Positions 50,501 to 62,019 of a stretch of 64,000 nucleotides of DNA are shown here, one piece after another. The stretch is from Tubulanus polymorphus (Eukaryota; Nemertea; Palaeonemertea; Tubulaniformes; Tubulanidae): contig NC_134027.1 of assembly GCF_964204645.1 (NCBI RefSeq), positions 9,598,485-9,662,484 of the forward strand. Reading direction: 5' to 3'. The number at the start of each line of letters is the position of its first letter. The first letter of the stretch is position 1. Position numbers and translations under genes: made by a program. The notes under the pieces are model-generated. The model ran no database searches. It had not been told where the DNA came from and saw only the letters and a program-made list of their open reading frames with translations.

Positions 50501-53500
50501 GTAATGTTTGACGAACAACTCATACGAATGACCGCCTCGTAGATTGTCGATACAATCGTACCTGTACACAGGCTGAATAAATGAGAAAATGCCATGGTTA
50601 TATCTCTATAAATTACCTTTTTTCATTTATGAAATATAGCGCTGTCCGTAAATTGCTCTCGTAATGTCTTCAGCCATTCAAAGTTTAATGGGGCAATATA
50701 TCATCACTAAATGGCTTCGTTACTAATTACCCACAAATCTTCCATCGGAAAATACATCAATTCCAGACTGAAGACTTGTAAGGGCATAATTCATTGATTA
50801 TCTGAATCTATAATTTCAATCAAAAATACGTATTTTTGCTTCAATTTATTACTATCTCTATCATATTATTACCCAATGGCTTCGTTACTAATTACCCACA
50901 AATCTTCCATCGGAAAATACATCAATTCCAGACTGAAGACTTGTAAGGGCATAATTCATTGATTATCTGAATCTATAATTTCAATCAAAAATACGTATTT
51001 TTGCTTCAATTTATTACTATCTCTATCATATTATTACCCGCTTAATCCAGATTCAGGTGTAATCTGGACAATATTTGCTGTGCACTTGTTCATCAATATA
51101 CGAGAAAATGACTTTTTATCTGGATCTCCCGTAATATGGATGAATTTTGTTTGTCCCAAATGATCCGAATTTAGCAGAATCTACTGTATTACTATTCAAA
51201 AGGAGCCACACTCTGCACAGAGGAACTTCGTCTCGGGATTTAATGGGTTTGCAGAACATTTTAAGCAGGCAAGATTTTCTAATTACATACAGTCTGGACT
51301 ATCATGGATCTTACCGGACAACGGACATCTTTATCCGTCCAGGTTTTATTGCATAGACTCATTGCCATCGATAACTTCTTGTTCTTTACATCTCCCTCGA
51401 GTCCTGTCACCGTTACAGTAACTCCGCGCAACTGGCGAATACCGGCTGTAAAATATATATACACGTGTCGTCTTATTCACACGGATATCACGAACGACCG
51501 TAATGAAAAAAGCAAATTTCAAAGTTACATCGCACAAAATTGATATTGATAGACTTTGGTAATACATGCACACGGCAGAAATATTCCGTGTAAAACAAAT
51601 AAAACCGCGGCTATCATGAGAGATCTGATCATCTTATTTCAAATGACACTCACCGCTACCAAATGGTTGCCATTCGATTTTCACAGCAGATACATATTTT
51701 CCAGACAAAAGTTTCAAGTAAGGCCAGGCCTTGACATAATTCGAATTAGGTTGAACCGTATAATCTTTGTTTTCATAGTCGACATTCGGGCAGATTTTGG
51801 CTTCTGTTTCCCCTAGAATTAGCGAAATATTGTATCGAAAGATTATTTTCATAATATCTTTTAAAGAGGATTTCACTTGTACTCTAGACGAAGGTAATTT
51901 CCTTTTTTTGCGTTCCAATTAAAAAACCCAGTTCCCCGTAAACAAAAAATGTTAGTGGGCCTTTTTCATGACTTTTCATGGCCTTTTTAGACAAAAACCC
52001 ATTTTGATCATGGGAAAAATCTGACCCAAAAATTTTCTATGGGCATAATAGCTGAACAAAAAAATCCCGACATCAAAATACCTGAAGAAGTCAAGATGCA
52101 AACAACAGAATGAATAGTCTAGGTTTTAATAACAATTTTCTCCTTTTCTATCAAACAGTAAAACCTGTTCTTGGGAAGAAGCAAGTTGAATAGCATCGTA
52201 AAAGGATGAAGCACATTATAAAATAGAGAATTGTTACATCGCCATGCTAAGCACTGAAGAAATTTTTCATGTAAAGAAGCGTGCAAAGCGTTAGAATGTT
52301 CGACTTGAAAGGTGATGGGTCCTTTTTATCGACAATAATCTTCAACGTTTGAAATTCTTAATCCCGAACTAAGACGCAAACATCAATAGACTTCGGCAAT
52401 GGCTATTATTTAGTATGAAATATGCAAATCCAAAATCTAAGAGGCATCGATCGAATGAAATCCTCCAAATGACAGTGCCAAGGCCTATCCTGAATGCATG
52501 GCCGGCCTAGTGTACGTCGGTGCATGACTTTATCAAAACTCAAAATATACGTGTGAAGTGATGAGGTTTCCCCGATTTCAACACGCACGATAAACTGCCT
52601 TCAATTAGACTAATAAAGTATGAATAAAATATCATAGTTTGATGCGGGGAATTCCCTAGCTACACATATCAGTGACCCAGCAAAGTCAGAAAGCAAATAT
52701 ATCAATTCATGATCACATTATGCGACAAAATTCCAGCATATGGAGATGAGGCGCAAGAGAAAAAATTGAAAAAAATGACTTCCAATTGTCATAACAAATA
52801 TGTTTATATCATCAGTTATATCATTCAAATGGGACTTGAAATTACATGAAGGTTATAGGCCCTTACGGACAGGAAAAATGACTACAATATTGTGTAGGCC
52901 TGTGCAGTTTATCTCAACAATGGCTTGGTTTACACGGAAAAATTGTTTTTTGTCCTAGAATCTGAAAACATCCACAATAGTAAAGCATTATAACATAAAC
53001 TTTACATTATTAGTAACTTAAGGTGCATAAAGTAGCAAAGCTAACTGGATAAGATTAGTCATTATTCATTATTTCTTAGTCATTATTTCTTTCATAATGG
53101 TAGTCCTAAAATTACCTAGAAAATGTGGAAATATTATATCAAGGGATAGGTATAGCAGGCTCCTTTCTGGCCCCACTGTTCATTAACAAACTCTCTTTCC
53201 AGGGCCCATTACACAGTCATGACCTTCAATACTCACTCAGGGTTCATTTTCTCAAGGATGCTTTAAATTCAAAGCCATTCAAGGGCACCCAAAACTAAAA
53301 TTCAAGATCAGTCCAAAGATTGCATCCTATTGTAAAAATGTTTGATTAATCAAATTATATTCGAGGGCCCTTCAGGTTATTTTATTTCTAATGTCATTGC
53401 GAATGTATTTTTGCATGTATAGTAACCATATGCGCAACATTTGGTTGTTGTCTCTAGCACCCAGTAGCCGTGACCTCTAATACTCTATTAGATGATCTTT

Positions 53501-54366
53501 AGAACCAAAAAGGGCATAGACTCGTCTTAGTAAGCATTAACTTGGTTATTGTAGCCCCACATGAAATCCCACATCGTACTACACATCAAAGCACTAGAAA
53601 TACAATTGATGGCTGGTTACTTAAAACTTGAATAGAACCACAAATAATTATAACTGTTTAAATACTGATTCGCATTTAGTTTAGGTATAAGAAAAATGAA
53701 ATAGCCTAGGCCTATATATTCTAGATAGAGATCTATATGTTAGAAAATGACATACAAGCGTCCAAAACAAAGCACTTCTTTCCAACTTACCGGGATGAAT
53801 AACAGTTGTACTGCAATTGATATTATTTGTCTAAAATGGAATTATTGATTCGACTTAAAATGAATAAGGTCTATATAATTATAAATAAACATATGATTTT
53901 GGAAAATACAGACTATTTTCTATTTCACACGGAACATCAGCTATTGATATTGACCACCAGGTAATGACTGACACTGTGCCTGAAGCATTATTACAGGCTA
54001 AAGACAAAATGAAATTTTCCAATCATTTTTCATATTTATTGAACTACGCACCGCAAGCCAATATCTAATTAAAATTATGAAAAATGGAATTCGACTATCA
54101 ATACTTAAGATCGAAATGCACAGTAAAAACTATTGATAACTATTGACTACCAAAAAATAAAAGATGAGAATGTGAATAACTTAAAGAAAAAATATGCCGC
54201 TAAGTCTTAAGAAAAAAATTCTTTTCGACTTGTTAAAAAATCAACATTTCATTAGGCCTACCTTTTTTCCAGGACAATAACTAGATATTCTCGGGTCTTC
54301 ACATGCGCAAATAAAGGCTCCGAATACGTAAAGGCATATTTTCAACTGGATGTGCCGTGTCATCAT
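47548..54366 (-). CDS. Interleukin-17-receptor-like type I membrane protein (SEFIR tail)
   Basis: About 595 aa. Minus-strand exons: 54366-54262 (signal peptide, MMTRHIQLKICLYVFGAFIC), 53997-53891, 53830-53791, 51812-51654, 51445-51315, 50572-50452, 50058-49874, 49042-48983, 48837-48796, 48684-48567, 48441-48331 (one TM helix, then KKRK), 48246-47806 and 47714-47548. Phases close from exon 2 to the stop. Ectodomain blocks such as WPYLKLLSGKY, VTVTGLEGD, MSLCNKTW and the YELFVKHYP strand resemble the two fibronectin-like domains of IL-17 receptors. The cytoplasmic part starts KILILESMRYQSRDGKVDQF and fits a divergent SEFIR domain, which recruits Act1-type adaptors. Uncertain: exon 1 ends in phase 0 at its best donor but exon 2 needs phase 1, and exon 2 uses a weak donor (GTTTAT). 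Two optional 33-bp exons lie at 50735-50767 and 50901-50933. Confidence 0.75.
49643..49816. mobile_element. TA-flanked MITE, pogo/Tigger-like, intron 7 of the IL-17R-like gene
   Basis: Runs from TA-CAGTCAAACAAGCTTAATCCG to CGGACTCTACTG-TA. The inverted ends (CAGT...GCTTAAT / ATTAAGC...ACTG), the TA duplication and the phrase 'GGTCCCAAATGATCCGAATT' are typical of pogo/Tigger-type elements. A relative lies at 51037-51188. No ORF of transposase type. Confidence 0.7.
50709..51039. repeat. Perfect 166-bp tandem duplication in intron 5 of the IL-17R-like gene
   Basis: 50709-50874 and 50875-51039 are identical as far as I can compare base by base. Each copy holds, on the minus strand, a CAG acceptor followed by an 11-codon open stretch (SGIDVFSDGRF) and then GTGGGTAATT. 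The stretch is symmetrical in phase (0-0), so it could serve as a cassette exon. The array abuts the TA-type MITE at 51037. Confidence 0.9.
51037..51188. mobile_element. TA-flanked MITE, second copy
   Basis: Relative of 49643-49816 in the same orientation: CGCTTAATCCAGATTCAGG at the left, then GGACAATATTTGC, 'GTCCCAAATGATCCGAATT' and TCTACTGTA at the right. Confidence 0.65.
53330..53455 (+). repeat. Dispersed ~120-bp repeat, copy a
   Basis: Shares AAAAATGTTTGATTAAT, GAGGGCCCTTC-GGTTATT, ATTGCGAATGT and GTAACCATATGCGC with 55958-56075. It lies between exons 3 and 4 of the IL-17R-like gene. No ORF. Confidence 0.8.
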
Positions 54367-55186
54367 CGCGAACAATCAGTAGTAGCTTGTTGAACTGGAG
54401 CTTCGATGATAATGTGCGGCTTTTGACGCTTGAAAGCCGCCATGTTGTTTACATTCTGTACTACTATCACCATCTGGCGGTTGCCGTGCATGAAAATCCG
54501 ATCCCTTTCGAATCCCGATTTATCATCAATTTATTTTCCAAAAAATGTTGTTCACTGGACCGGTGGTTTCAAAGCCTTCGAAAGTTTTCTGTAAACAGAA
54601 AATTACATAAATTAAGCTCTCAGAACTTAAATTTCTCAGAACATTCAATGCATAGAAAATCCACCAAAGATGGCTTACTTAAGTTTTTTTCTTTTAATCT
54701 TTTATGCTTGCCACGCTTCGTGTTTTAACAGGCCTCGACGTATTTCTGTAATAAGCACTTTCAAATACATATGATTTGGAAAACTGGTTTATACGGACTG
54801 ACAGATTTAGGACCGGGTCTTTGAACAGCTATAAATAACACACATATTGGCTCGTTGCTATTGTTAGAAATGAACGTATATTTAGGGCTTCTGAATTATT
54901 CTAATTCATTATGTTTCGTGGGCAAAATTTATATAGGCTACGAATACATGTATTTCTGGGAACGTTACAGATCTATGATTGGAAATATAAGTTTTTTACT
55001 TGCATGAATAGCAGGTAAGCAATGAGCGAAGTTTGAAAATAATGGAACCCATTATTTCAATAAACCGATTTATACGATTGATTTCAACAGCCTGTCATGC
55101 TAGAACTATGACATGCGCCTCTTGCGACCGATTTGCACAGTTGCTGGCAATTCTTTCAGGGGAGTTTTTCAGAATGGTCGGATCTG
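54367..55186. promoter_or_regulatory. Divergent promoter region, IL-17R-like / P4HA
   Basis: Start codons at 54366 (minus) and 55187 (plus) lie 820 bp apart, head to head. The ORF 54357-54728 (+) overlaps the first receptor exon on the other strand and has no recognisable domain. No core promoter element could be identified. Confidence 0.55.
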
Positions 55187-58100
55187 ATGGTGATGATGTC
55201 AGGCCCCCGATTAGCTGCAGTATCGGTGTTTTCGATTTGGGTGTGCTTACAGTTGCAGGCCATATTACCAGTGAGGCCCGAATGCTTTACGGCCGTGGTG
55301 AAGATCGAACGAGCGTTCGAGTACGAAAGGAGTTTCCTCGATGCGGGAACGAAAGCATTTCAAGTGTTAGGAAATGACTTCCCAGATATTTTCGCTCGAT
55401 TTTTTAAACGGTACGTTACTGTCATATATACTCATTCTGTAATATTTCAGATGTATATCATAAGTACGAAAGAGCCTACCGGTATATTCTATGGTATCAA
55501 CATAACCACCAGTGTTTTTCGTTTTGGCTCAAAACAGCTTGTATCTTGTTTTTGGTGTGGTGACATATTTTTCCAGATATTTTTCTCAATGCCCTTCTAG
55601 CAACCATGCCACTCAGATAAATTTGAAAAGCCAATTTAGAATAAGAAACAATTTCATAGGGCATCCCCTCAACTGAAGGAGGTTTTTAGTAGGCCTTTCC
55701 ATACAAAAGAAACTCCGGATGATCCAAAATTCAAAATTTTGAAATCGTTTTTTCGCACTTTTCTTTCTACCGATAAAAATAAAATGAAACCATGCCCCAG
55801 CTACTGATAAATATATTTATCTTTTTTTATTGAAAACGAGTCCACTAATGTAAACATGTACAACCCTGTACACACCTGGACGTTATGACTTTTCATTAGC
55901 AAACCGTCATCGGCTAAATCGATTTGCCTTTTATTCAACTGGTGATTTGCTATTGAAAAAAATGTTTGATTAATAAAATTATATTTGAGGGCCCTTCGGG
56001 TTATTATTTCTAATGTTATTGCGAATGTGTCTATGTATGTATTGTAACCATATGCGCTTCATACATTGGTTGTTGCTGGTGATGCTCTCAATCGAAAGGA
56101 AATCGTTTTACGAACGGCTTGGTCCGATATAAGGCCTATCCAAAACTTTAAATTATAGTTAAGTCCTGCAGTTATCGATATTTTCTTCTGGGGATGTGAA
56201 CAAAAATGGAAATTTAATATTCTTGAGCTTTTGTTAAAAACTGAGTGGCCGGAAAATAAGAAATTAACACATTTGCATCGTTGCGTCACCAATGATTTTA
56301 CAGTCCTCTAACATCATTCCCCGATTCTGCCGATTCCCTTTTGAGTTCCGATGACTCGTGAAATCTTTTTTTGCGAATTTCATCCAACATTGTTCGTTCG
56401 ATTTTATAGATAATTGTATTATGCAAAATGTATAGGCGTCCGGGAATACAACAATCAAACGATATCGTTCATTTTGAATTTCCGCAGTCGGACAGACAAA
56501 AAAATCAATTCCAATATTGTTGCAGATAATTGCGAATGTTTAATAGCAGTACCACAGCTGGCAAATATTAATTCGTTTCGATATCATCCTTAAATCATTG
56601 TACACACTGGCACTGTCACCACGGGCATCCCCAACGCCAGTGAAAATTCTTGCTAAAAGGTTTTTGATTGGGGCAAGGATATTGTGCATACATATATGTT
56701 CGATTCCCTTGATGAACCATTTTACAGTTGCTAATCACCATTTTGTCCAGTATTCTTGCGTCATTTTCTAATCTTTTCTAACCGGAATCTCGAGTTTTCA
56801 GTAATGTAAAATTCGCAACACAAGTCACCTAACAACAATGCAAGAAGAGGGCGATTACCGTGGCCAATTTTCACCTCAGACATTCCTGAAAATTGAAAGT
56901 TTCCACTTTGACGTTGATTATTTTCAAAAATAATACTATCATTAAGGTTTTTTGACGGTGGATGTTACACTTGATTATCTGCATTTTTCTGACATTCGAA
57001 CTGGTTATTTCACTGACAAAGCCACTAGAGAAATGAAAATATGCTTTTTAGCTTTTCCCCGATCCAATCGATTCTTTGCACTTACAATTCTCGTTTACTC
57101 GAATATTTTCCCCAATCCAGCGTTTTGACCGCTTTTGACCTCTTAACCATTTTAATGCCAGTAGATTACGATATTATATATACAAATTTTCTAAAGCATG
57201 TTAATTTTCAATATCATCATTCAATCACCCACCCCATCCCGCCCAGTCTAATCCCATCCCATTCCCATTCCCTCTATCAAATAGACGATTATTCAACAAA
57301 ATATACTTGTTAACGGTAAGAGCTGAATTGATAGACGATTGATAGATTAATAGATAAACTCTATAGCTTATATCATGCAATATGTTCAAACCGACAATTT
57401 TCAGATTACTCTACGATGCGCAGACGGATCATACAGCTGGGGATGACGAGCACTTAACCTTCACTGAACATCCTATCAATATTTATCGCATCGTCAAACG
57501 CATGACTGCCTGGCGTAGTGCAGTGGACCAATCACAACTACGTGACATCGATAATCACGTAATTCAGGGTAGGTTTCAAAACTTTCGGAGCGCTTATCTT
57601 AAAAAATGTCCATGTTTCATTCAATAGAAAACAAACTACTGGGTCATCAGAACAGAACTAAAATCGTTGAGATACTGTTTTCAAAAATATAAACTCAAGT
57701 ATGGTCGCTGATTCAAGCCATTTTAAAAGATTTTTCTCTACAGCTAATGTAAAAAGATTTATTATCGTGCTTCAAGCCGTACACACATTTTTGTCTTATC
57801 ATGGCCCGAATCAGTCGCCATAAAGATATTCATTCCGATTCATTCAATTTTCTTCTGTAGAATTTATAGACGAGAGTAAGACATTCACATCAGATGATAT
57901 TTGGCCTAGCGAAATTGACGTCAACGGATCGGCCTTGGGTTTGATTCGCGTGCGTGCACTTTACAACATCAGTTTCGGTGACCTGATAACCGGACGTATC
58001 AAATCGGTACAATCGCGGTCGTTGTCGTTGGACGATTTTATCGAAATAGCCGACGTGGCCGTGCACAATTCCGAGCATGCTTACGATATGTACGAACCCC

Positions 58101-61100
58101 TCCGATGGTTGCTCCACGCGCAGGACGCTTTTCTTAACGGATCCAGATTTGAAAAGTATTCGGAAGCAGGTCTATACCGTTTACTATCCAAAGGTTTTGA
58201 CAAGGTACATTCGCCATTATAACCAGGTCCCGGTTTATAGACTGGTATTACCTTTAACCCGGGGTTAACTCAATTGATAATGAATTGAGTTCGCCCCCGG
58301 GTTATAGGAATACCAGTCTATAAAACCGGCCCTTGGATTTTTGCTGCCTAGTCGTTGGCATATCACTTAATTATGTTATATATTTTTCAGTTCGGAGATG
58401 GCGTCAAAGCAATACGCTACATTGAATTAGCCCGTGCATTAGGTAGAGACTTAAAACCCTTTCGCTGCTTCATCGTTTATACTGTGGTGTGCTGGGGTCC
58501 CTAGGTCAAAAATTAAAGTAATTCATATTAGAGAATACCATTTGTTTTTGATTGGGCTTTATCTATCTTGATGTTTCCTGGTGTTTCCTCGATGAAAATA
58601 GCTAGAGATATATTAAATAAAATACCGACCATCACGAGAACGCGACAGCATATGCAATAAGCCATGACCCAGCGCTACCAGCTGGGATAACCACTCTAAC
58701 CAATCGCCAATGTCATGTTATGATGAACAGATTTCCTGTTAAATACTCATCTTACAGAATACACCGATGAAACTTTACTAAAAGAAGAAGATGACCTTAA
58801 CATTAAATACAGATCCACTTCGGCCGAGATGGATTTCGATGTCTTGAAATTCAATTTGACCCTGCAATATGAAGCGCTTTGCCGAGGCGATATCGAGCAT
58901 GTGAGCATGAACTTTAGTCGTTCTATTTTTTGGAGAGATGGCGTTGAATTTACCTTCGATGATGGAACTTGATATATAGACTGAATGATTCTAAAATAAA
59001 CAAAATACACGAAAAGCTATATTAACTTTAATAACTCCATCATTTGTACTTCATAATAAACCCCAATCTTATCTGACAGGTTAATTGCACAAGAAGAAAC
59101 AATTTAAAACCAAAGTAATATCATCATGCAAATGTTGTGACGTTAATTGGATCTAAATGGTTTTTCTTCTCAGGTTAGCTCACCCGATCTGAAGTGTTAC
59201 CACCAGCGCACTCAGATCCCTTACCGCCCGGCAGATGTCGAGGTCGTCAACGTCGATCCTTACGTTGCGCTCGTGCATAGGACTATTCACCCGAACGAAA
59301 TTAAGGCTGTAAAAGAACTTGCTTTGCTATCCGTAGGTTATATTTCAATCTCGCATCATTTTGCCGGGATGCAGCTCAGCCTGGCGAAACCTAAGTACAC
59401 GTTTAAAATATGTTTACGTCAAAGCTCCGTTGAGAGATGATAGTTACTCTTGGTCAGATGAAATATTGGCAAAAAGTCTTGAAATCGTTATTCAAAAGTG
59501 TATCATACATCATCTTTAAGTAAGTATCCTTGATATCTATTGACAGTTAATTGTCGGTATTTCAGTTCGCGCGATCACATGTTTTAGCCACTGAAGAGGT
59601 CCATTCTATTTCGGAAAATCGTATTAGCGAAAGGTGAGATATTTGAGTAAACACGTGCATAATTCCTAATCAATATTAATGGTTACATAAACCGATAGGT
59701 TCGGGCGACGAGTTTCTATGGGGATTTATCATTTGAGAAGTTGAACTGACATATATCATAGGAGATCCAATGCCAGTGCCGAGGGCACAATGCTATTGAT
59801 GGGTCTAGGGCACTCCTAAGCCGTGATCACATGAGTAATTTTTGCCCGGACGAACTTTGGCCCGAATAACTGTTCACAATGGTACCAAATTTGGTCAGAT
59901 CAGAAATATCGGACCAGGCCCCCCAAGCCAAATCTTAGCATGGGTCAAACATTGCGTGTGCCATTCAGAAGTGATTAACTCCGCTTCGTGTAAGCTTTGT
60001 TTGAGTGAGTGGTTTACGTGTGAGCGTCTTAATAGACACGGACCAAATTTTGTCTCGGGACTACTGATCCGTGCCAATTTGGCCAGGGCCAAATCATCTC
60101 GGTGTGATTGTGGCTCTAGATAAGGACATTCTTAAAGGCACATATTATGTGGGCCGTAGATAGCAGAACTCGGGGAAGGTGTTGGGGGAGGGGTCGATGT
60201 CATACTACAGATGTTTTATAAATGTTCCAGCGCATGGCTGGAGGATGATCTAGACGACCCGGAGGACCTCATCTCAAAACTATCAAGACGTGTGGAACAT
60301 CTGACGGGTCTGAGCACGCTGTTACGAGATCGAAAATCACCGTGCGAAGATTTTCAAGTACGTTATGTGTGACCGGTAAAGGAAAACAAACACTGTTTAT
60401 CTCAAGAATTCTAATTTTTGAAGAGAAGGGAACTCCCAATTAACCTCAAATTTGTGTTTTCTTTTAAATAGATATGTCCCCAAGACGCTTCTGTAATATC
60501 GAATAATGACTTTAGTGCATTTGATTAAGAGAGAACCATGTATCTGTTTCAATTTCGAGACATTTAAATTCCGAAAAGATTATAATTCCTTTTATTAATC
60601 GTTCTATTGTAGGTATTGAATTATGGTATTGGTGGAATGTATGAGCCTCATCACGACTTTTATGTACGTATTGGTGAAAATGTGAATAGTTTGAATCTCA
60701 TATCAAAAAGTTCACGGCTCTACATTTTGTTTTTATTTTGTTAGCTGTTCTAAGTTAAAAGATTTGCAAAATTCCGGTAATAAGCAATAACACGCATTAG
60801 AATATACATTAAATTTGCAGATATTCGTTTGTTTTCAGGACATAGACGCCTTTGAAAGATACGGTGATAAAGATTCAAAGGTATTCGGGTCGGGTAACCG
60901 AATAGCCACGTGGATGTTTTACGTAAGTTCTATTGTTATCTTGCAGCAAATCTGCAGTTCACGCTCCGATCCCGAGATCTTTTCTAAACCTTCCACAGAC
61001 GAGGTTTTCGATCGAAATGGAATATTGGTGACTATTTCAGATTAACGATGTCAAAGCTGGTGGTGCTACAGTATTTCCAGAGCTTGGAGTTCGGATTCCC

Positions 61101-61416
61101 GTCGTCAAAGGTGCAGCAGCATTTTGGTATAACCTGTACAGGAATGGCACCGGAGATAGCAGAACATTACACGCCGGTTGCCCTGTGCTGATGGGCTCTA
61201 AATGGGGTACGTTTTGACGCTTTAGCAAAGCTTCCACTGGCAGCTTCGATTGACTTATATGACTGAACGAAATAAGTAGGATGAACATTGAGCACCAATT
61301 TGAAATATAAATCTTTCGTGTTTTTTTTTTAAATCTTGCTGACAGTTGCAAATAAATGGATGCATGAAATAGACCAACAGTTCCGTCGGCCGTGCTCCAT
61401 CGACCCAAACAAGTGA
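55187..61416 (+). CDS. P4HA: Prolyl 4-hydroxylase subunit alpha
   Basis: ER-lumen Fe(II)/2-oxoglutarate dioxygenase that hydroxylates prolines in collagen-like chains, normally with PDI. Exons: 55187-55410, 57405-57568, 57861-58204, 58391-58442, 58758-58900, 59174-59332, 59566-59633, 60231-60357, 60613-60663, 60839-60922, 61041-61206 and 61346-61416; phases agree, about 550 aa (human 534). Order: signal peptide (VFSIWVCLQLQAIL), N-terminal dimerisation region, peptide-substrate domain (ALGLIRVRALYNIS; EYTDETLLKEEDD), then the 2OG domain. Iron ligands are His440 and Asp442 (GGMYEPHHDFY) and His516; Lys526 binds 2-oxoglutarate (HAGCPVLMGSKW). Other animals have several P4HA genes, so the number is left off. 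A fold-back element lies 24 bp after exon 3. The start was chosen because it heads the signal peptide. Confidence 0.92.
55958..56075 (+). repeat. Dispersed ~120-bp repeat, copy b, P4HA intron 1
   Basis: Same family and orientation as 53330-53455, with scattered substitutions and small indels. Confidence 0.8.
58228..58336. mobile_element. Fold-back MITE in P4HA intron 3
   Basis: Arms of about 50 bp are inverted around a short spacer at 58279-58282. CGGTTTATAGACTGGTATT and AACCCGGGG on the left match CCCCGGGTTAT, AATACCAGTCTATAAAACCG on the right, with a few mismatches. A related short inverted repeat with AGACTGGTT / AACCAGTCT ends is at 10091-10124. Confidence 0.8.
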
Positions 61417-61682
61417 CCGTACTTCAAGGAACTTGGTTCGACTGTCTTGTGACATACGTACATGTATAAGGATATATGTTTTGGTTGTCTGGCAATACGT
61501 GTGAAGAGAGCGATTTATCTGTTATAAGTTGTAGATCATAAACAATTTTAAATAATCATTGTCGTAGCACTGATACGTCCGTCTCACTGCCATACTAGTC
61601 ATTTTGGTCACATTTGGTCACTAATCAAAGGAATTCAGATCACACAAGATTATCTATCGTATCATAGATTCATGAGAAATGA

Positions 61683-61688
61683 AATAAA
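61683..61688 (+). terminator. P4HA: AATAAA poly(A) signal of P4HA
   Basis: Canonical signal 266 bp past the stop codon on the coding strand. Confidence 0.5.
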
Positions 61689-62019
61689 ATGTTAAAATCC
61701 AAAATTAATATATATTCAGTATATGAGTTTTGAGCTTTGTGTTTTCGTTTTCTATTTTTAAATTTTGTTTAAAGCGGCTTAAGCCACGGACGTCACGGCT
61801 TGAAAATCTTCTATTTTACGCGTCTTAGCGATCTACTAGTTCGGATGAAACGCTTCGAAGTTTTAGAGCGAATCACCCGAACACGCTTTACGCGTATTCA
61901 GTCGGTAGTACGCGTATACATTGCTAGGGATTGCGAAAGGGGATTATATATGAAAGTGAGTAAAACTGTCATTTTATGAATTATTTCAGAATTTTCATAG
62001 GAAGGCCAATGGCCTTTTT
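61689..62019. other. Spacer after P4HA
   Basis: About 330 bp without a recognisable gene, ending where the R3 repeat begins. Confidence 0.5.

Noticed and set aside
54357-54728. Plus-strand ORF of 123 aa at the receptor/P4HA divergent region
   Set aside because: It overlaps the receptor signal-peptide exon on the other strand and shows no domain.
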